DNA of 64,000 bases from Actinomadura physcomitrii (GTDB lineage Bacteria; Actinomycetota; Actinomycetes; Streptosporangiales; Streptosporangiaceae), in the NCBI RefSeq assembly GCF_008923205.2, contig NZ_WBMS02000017.1, forward strand, positions 62,001 through 126,000, read 5' to 3'. A program made the position numbers and the translations under genes. Position 1 is the stretch's first letter, and every line of letters starts with the position of its first letter. This document shows positions 60,229-64,000 of the stretch, piece by piece. Below the pieces are notes generated by a model. That model had not been told where the DNA came from. It saw only the letters and a program-made list of their open reading frames with translations, and searched no databases.

Positions 60229-61166
60229 ACCCGACTCAGCAACTCCAAGCAATGGCCGAAGGGAACGGTGCCAAGGCCGGGAGGCCGGCGCTGCCGAGTT
60301 CGCGAACTCCGGCGGCCGGAGTCGTCCAGTGGGGGATCGCCGGAGTCGCACCGCTGATCGTGACGCTGGCCGTGCTCGGCGGCCTCGGTTCTTACACCAC
60401 GATCCGGCAGATGGCCGAGCCGCACTTCCGAGGGCTCGCGTGGATCGTCCCGGTCGGCATGGACCTCGGGATAGTGATCCTTCTGCTCTGGGACCTGCTC
60501 ATGGAGTACCTCGACCTGCCCTGGCCGGTGCTGCGCTGGGTCGCCTGGATATACATCGCGGCCACCGTCCTGGTGAACGTGGCCGCCGCGCGCGGAGACC
60601 TCGCCGGAAGCGTCATGCACGCGGCCATGCCGGTCCTGTTCATCACGGTCGTCGAAGGGGTCCGGCACCTGATCCGCCGATGGGTCGGGTTGATGTCCCC
60701 TGACCGGGTGGAACGGGTCCCCGCGGCGCGCTGGGTTCTCGCACCGATCTCCAGCCTGCTGCTCTGGCGCCGCATGGTTCTCTGGCACGTCACCGAATAC
60801 CGACAGGGGCTGGAACTGGAGCACCAGCACCTGATGGCCGTCTCGAAGCTCCAGGACGACTACGGCAGATGGTCGTGGCGATGGCACGCGCCGCTGGCCG
60901 ATCGGCTCGCCCTCAAGCGCCTCGCCGCCCAGCCCACGGCGAACGACCCGAACGTAGGCGACCTCACCGACGACAAGCGTCAGGACGAGGAACTGATGGC
61001 GATCGCGCGGGAGTTACACCGCGAACTGGAGCGAGAAGGCGTCCAACTCGGCCGGGACCGGCTCGGCCGACGCCTGCGTAAGGCCGGCTACACGATCGCC
61101 AACGGCAAGCTCACGCAGATGATCGCCACCGTCCGTGAAGAGGCGGCAAGACGGGAGTCGCCGTGA
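60225..61166 (+). CDS. DUF2637 domain membrane protein (Spd-like)
   Basis: 313 residues from GTG 60225. Four hydrophobic segments lie near 28-50, 63-85, 93-112 and 120-140 (GIAGVAPLIVTLAVLGGLGSY; GLAWIVPVGMDLGIVILLLWDLLME). WRWHAPLADRLALKRLA and a C-terminal helical region (ELHRELEREGVQLGRDRLGRRLRKAGYTIANGKLTQMIA) that looks like a DNA-binding/replication-associated tail follow. DUF2637 proteins are typical of actinobacterial conjugative plasmids and AICEs, with a presumed role in intramycelial spread. It overlaps the primase gene. Confidence 0.87.
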   Translation: MNPTQQLQAMAEGNGAKAGRPALPSSRTPAAGVVQWGIAGVAPLIVTLAVLGGLGSYTTIRQMAEPHFRGLAWIVPVGMDLGIVILLLWDLLMEYLDLPWPVLRWVAWIYIAATVLVNVAAARGDLAGSVMHAAMPVLFITVVEGVRHLIRRWVGLMSPDRVERVPAARWVLAPISSLLLWRRMVLWHVTEYRQGLELEHQHLMAVSKLQDDYGRWSWRWHAPLADRLALKRLAAQPTANDPNVGDLTDDKRQDEELMAIARELHRELEREGVQLGRDRLGRRLRKAGYTIANGKLTQMIATVREEAARRESP

Positions 61167-63139
61167 TGAGCCCATCCGACGACGACCAGCTCGCGCAAAC
61201 GGAAGCATCGGAACGTCGACTCGCTTTCCTCCGCGGACTCGCCGACCACATGGTTGAGCGGCTTGCCGACGGACGTATGCACTGGGACGCCTGGCTGGAG
61301 CACGCCGGCCGTCATGGACGGCTCGGATTCACCAACACCCTCCTCATACCGGCTCAGCGCCCCTCGGCGACCGACGTCCGCCCATACGACGCATGGCAGG
61401 AGCAGCAACGGCAGGTCCGGCGCGGCGAGACCGGAATCCGGATCATGTCGACGTCCGGCAGACCCCGCACGGTCTTCGACATCGAACAGACCGATGGCGA
61501 AACGGTCGAAAAGGAGCGATGCAGCCCGTCCGAGGGCTTGCGGCGTCTCTCTCTGCTCGCCGCCGACCTCGGTCTCTACCTGGACCGCGGCCAGGGGTGG
61601 ACGTATCTCGGGCGTCCCGACCGACGCGTCCCGATCGCTCCCGAGCTTGATGACACGACGGCAGCGACATTGCTTGCGCACCAACTTGCCCATGCTGTCG
61701 GGGCGGGCGGATCGAATGACACCATCACCATGGATACCGCCTCCTGCCATGGCGTCCGGCGGGTGGTGGCGGATTCGGTCGCGTACATCGTCCTGGCCAG
61801 CCTCGGGTTGGATGCCTCCCACCTGTCGTTCCCGCCTCCGCGGCGATGGGCGGGAACGGACGTCCGGACGGATTCAGCCGGCGCCGTCCGCGCAATCGGA
61901 GGACAGATCACCCACACGAGTGGGCAACTCCTGCGCAGGCTGCGCAACTCCGCCGAGACAACAGCGTTGTCGACGGAGCCCGCCAACCAGCAAACTCACC
62001 GTCCAACTGCGCCGCAAGCCAAGACCGCTCCGCGGGCACAAGACGACTCCGCGTCGCTCCGGGCTGCACTCGCCGAGGCACACCGCTTCTACCGTCGGAA
62101 TCTGCCGGGAAGCTGGGGCGCCCGCTACCTGGCAGATCGTGGCTTCAGCACGGACGTCCAGGAGCAGTGGGAGATCGGTCTCTCACCTCGATCCCGCGAT
62201 GCGCTAGTTCGGCATCTCCGTGAGCTGGGACATCTCGATCGGACACTGATCGAGGCGGGCCTCGCGAAACAGAGAGAAGGCGGGGATCTCTCCGATCTGT
62301 TTCGCGAGCGAGTCCTGTTCCCTCTCCGGGAGCTGGACGGCGCGATCGTCGGCTTCATCGGTCGGCGGCCTGACGGTGCCGGCGGCCCGAAGTACCTCAA
62401 CACGCCCGAGACAGCCCTCTTCCACAAGAGCGCAGTTCTCTTCGGCCTGCACGAGGGGCGTGGTCGGCTCGCAGGTCGTGCACGCCCCCTCCTGGTCGAA
62501 GGGCCGCTTGACGCAATTGCGGTCGGCGTGGCCATGCCGGATGCGTACGTCGCGGTCGCCACCTGCGGCACGGCGGTCACGGCCGAACAAGTCGAGGCGA
62601 TCGCCGTCCACGCCGACCTCGAATCCGCCGGCCTGGTCATCGCGCTCGATGGCGACCCAGCAGGGCGGGCAGGAGCGCTCCGAGCGTGGAAGGCCGTGCG
62701 TCGCATCACCGGACCGGTCGAGGTGGCCGTGCTTCCGCAGGGCCAAGACCCAGCCGAGATCCTCTCGCAGCCAGGACAATCGACTGTCTCCGAAGCGTTA
62801 CTTTCTGCAATACCGCTCTCTGACCTGCTGATAGATGAGAGAATCCAGAGGTTCGGAGCCCTGGAGTTCGCCGAGACCCGACTGGCCGCAGCGCAAGCCG
62901 CTGCCGCCCTCATCGCCGGACTCCCGCCCCGCCACATCGCACGACAGGTCACCCGAGTCGCAGACCGCACCGGCGTGGAGCCGGCCGAAGTCACAGCTCT
63001 CGTCACCGCGGCGATCAGCCCGGGCCCGAGCCGGGACGTCTCGCTACCCCCGCTGGCCAGCCCGGAACAGCAAGAGCCTCCCAGCCGAGCCGCCTCACGC
63101 GCGGCAGCTCACCAACGCACTCACCGGAGAACAGCATGA
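61163..63139 (+). CDS. ArdC-like/DnaG TOPRIM fusion primase
   Basis: 658 residues; GTG 61163 and ATG 61166 are both possible, the stop of the previous gene overlapping them. An N-terminal ArdC-like region (about 1-235; GLADHMVERLADGRMHWDAWLEHAGRHGRLGFTNTLLI) ends with HQLAH (His173-His177), where the family's HExxH has Gln for Glu. Residues about 295-425 match the DnaG primase core (ARYLADRGFSTDVQEQWEIGLSPRSRDALVRHL; RERVLFPLRELDGAIVGFIGRR). The TOPRIM domain follows with VEGPLDAIAV (Glu446) and ALDGDPAG (Asp496, Asp498). It likely primes the transferred strand in the recipient. Confidence 0.85.
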   Translation: MMSPSDDDQLAQTEASERRLAFLRGLADHMVERLADGRMHWDAWLEHAGRHGRLGFTNTLLIPAQRPSATDVRPYDAWQEQQRQVRRGETGIRIMSTSGRPRTVFDIEQTDGETVEKERCSPSEGLRRLSLLAADLGLYLDRGQGWTYLGRPDRRVPIAPELDDTTAATLLAHQLAHAVGAGGSNDTITMDTASCHGVRRVVADSVAYIVLASLGLDASHLSFPPPRRWAGTDVRTDSAGAVRAIGGQITHTSGQLLRRLRNSAETTALSTEPANQQTHRPTAPQAKTAPRAQDDSASLRAALAEAHRFYRRNLPGSWGARYLADRGFSTDVQEQWEIGLSPRSRDALVRHLRELGHLDRTLIEAGLAKQREGGDLSDLFRERVLFPLRELDGAIVGFIGRRPDGAGGPKYLNTPETALFHKSAVLFGLHEGRGRLAGRARPLLVEGPLDAIAVGVAMPDAYVAVATCGTAVTAEQVEAIAVHADLESAGLVIALDGDPAGRAGALRAWKAVRRITGPVEVAVLPQGQDPAEILSQPGQSTVSEALLSAIPLSDLLIDERIQRFGALEFAETRLAAAQAAAALIAGLPPRHIARQVTRVADRTGVEPAEVTALVTAAISPGPSRDVSLPPLASPEQQEPPSRAASRAAAHQRTHRRTA

Positions 63140-64000
63140 ACCAGCAGCACCCTGACCCGATCGCAGAAGGACTCCAGCACGGCGGGCAACGACTCGTCCA
63201 GATCGTCTCCGTCGTGGTCGGGGCACAACAGGCCCTCGCACATCGAAGGCATCGGTTAGAACTCGTCCGGCGGGTCCAGGACGAAGCCGTCCGTCGAGCC
63301 GAAGAGCACGCTGAGCGGACGGCATCGGCCGAGGCCCGAGCACGCTGGTCGCGCGCCCACGACCGCAAGTGGCTTCGCGATGCGAAGCTACTGGATGTCG
63401 CGGAAGTATGGGGCGCCGCAGTGCCCTACGCCCCGACCAACGAGTCCGCGGCCCGTGCCCTCGGCAAGTGCGAGGAGCGCCTCCGCGACCTGCACCCGCA
63501 CGCGGTGAGCCACTACGATCGGCACCGCGGTGAAGGCAGGCAACCGCTCGAAGCCATGACGCTGGCCGCCCCCTTCTTCAGCCGCGACCCCAACGTCCGC
63601 ACTGGGGACCCAGCGCCCCGCCGCGAAGAACTCTCGGAAGGCACCGGCGCAGAGTGGACGACGCGGCTCCACGGCCCTGACCGCGGTGAATGGGAACGGG
63701 CCCGCCAGGAGCAGCGCGCGACCCAACTAGCAGACCAGCTCAGAGCCAGGTTCCAGAGCGACGGGCGCACACCCAACCCTGAGGAGCTGCGCACGGTCCT
63801 GGAAATCACCACCAATCTGCCCGAAGACATCATCGCCAAAGCCGTCCCGATGACCCGGCAGACCCACCCCGGCAGGGGAGCGGACGTGGAACGAGCGGCC
63901 GAAGACTTCCCGCTCTCGATCGACGAGGCACTGGAGATGAGCGCGAGCCGCCCCTTCGAAACAGCAGCCGCCCACCGGCCTACCACGCAGGCTCCCGACC
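63136..64000 (+). CDS. Hypothetical protein of the conjugation module (runs off the window)
   Basis: The frame from ATG 63136 (overlapping the primase stop, ATGA) stays open to the window end, at least 288 residues. It begins MNQQHPDPIAEGLQHGGQRL, followed by a helical, charged stretch likely to form coiled coil (ALAHRRHRLELVRRVQDEAVRRAEEHAERTASAEARARW). Further on are RDAKLLDVAEVWGAAVPYAP and the more disordered REELSEGTGAEWTTRLHGPDRGEWERARQEQ. No family recognised. Tight coupling to the primase suggests a transfer or replication partner. Confidence 0.8.
   Translation, partial: MNQQHPDPIAEGLQHGGQRLVQIVSVVVGAQQALAHRRHRLELVRRVQDEAVRRAEEHAERTASAEARARWSRAHDRKWLRDAKLLDVAEVWGAAVPYAPTNESAARALGKCEERLRDLHPHAVSHYDRHRGEGRQPLEAMTLAAPFFSRDPNVRTGDPAPRREELSEGTGAEWTTRLHGPDRGEWERARQEQRATQLADQLRARFQSDGRTPNPEELRTVLEITTNLPEDIIAKAVPMTRQTHPGRGADVERAAEDFPLSIDEALEMSASRPFETAAAHRPTTQAPD

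Noticed and set aside
1..64000. CRISPR arrays, rRNA genes and complete tRNA genes
   Set aside because: No regularly spaced repeats or rRNA sequence was seen; the only tRNA-like sequence is the 3' half at 33494-33538.

Overview
The window is high-GC DNA (about 70% by eye) with dense operons, frequent GTG/TTG starts, ATGA/GTGA/TGATG gene overlaps and many TetR/GntR/PucR regulators. With a mycofactocin-type dehydrogenase and actinobacterial conjugation proteins, this points to a filamentous actinomycete (Streptosporangiales/Thermomonosporaceae-like, e.g. Actinomadura; the genus is an inference).

Region 1 (1-24.2 kb) is a catabolic island for an alkyl, terpenoid or hydroxy-acid type substrate. 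It holds acyl-CoA ligases, a fused two-domain CaiB CoA-transferase, an amidohydrolase with a DUF2889 partner, three enoyl-CoA hydratases, three SDRs, an acyl-CoA dehydrogenase, an APH-like kinase, an ALDH, a mycofactocin-type SDR, a P450, an alpha/beta hydrolase and MarR/TetR/GntR regulators. The ACAD-SDR-APH kinase trio (12.4-15.5 kb) resembles the logic of the lva (levulinate/4-hydroxyacyl-CoA) pathway. Two shared operator types tie separate transcription units together: ACTnAGTTAACTnAGT (10.28 and 17.93 kb) and AAGAATCTATATTC (7.04 and 11.84 kb).

Region 2 (24.1-33.5 kb) is mixed. It has remnants of a carboxylesterase and an aldo/keto reductase, a TetR gene, a secreted lipase, two convergent PucR-type regulators and an orphan fatty acyl-AMP ligase. 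It ends in decayed DNA containing a third, fragmentary copy of the acyl-CoA ligase.

Region 3 (33.49-38.9 kb) begins with the 3' half of a tRNA-Arg(TCT) gene on the minus strand, which looks like an attachment-site scar. Directly abutting it is a second copy of the P450-hydrolase-ligase module of 20.3-24.2 kb. In copy 1 the hydrolase is frameshifted. In copy 2 the hydrolase and ligase are intact but the P450 is reduced to its C-terminus. A hydrolase/TetR pair with a perfect 18-bp palindrome and a tyrosine-integrase remnant follow.

Region 4 (39-45.2 kb) is an IS graveyard: an IS701-family element with three frameshifts and an IS256 remnant abutting a frameshifted IS5-like element. Between them lie a membrane-anchored substrate-binding/VWA protein and a divergent TetR gene cut short by a premature TAG, sharing a perfect 24-bp palindrome.

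Region 5 (45.4-49.7 kb) has a YtcJ-like amidohydrolase, a CaiB CoA-transferase and an enoyl-CoA hydratase. Region 6 (49.9-55.9 kb) is a compact regulator-S9 peptidase-MFS exporter-regulator operon whose two regulators are paralogues.

Region 7 (56.6-64 kb, running off the end) is a conjugation/mobilisation module: helical protein, candidate oriT, MobC-like protein, relaxase, DUF2637 membrane protein, an ArdC-like/TOPRIM primase fusion and an open-ended gene. If the tRNA-Arg scar is the left end of an integrated element, region 7 would be its transfer module and the other end lies beyond the window.
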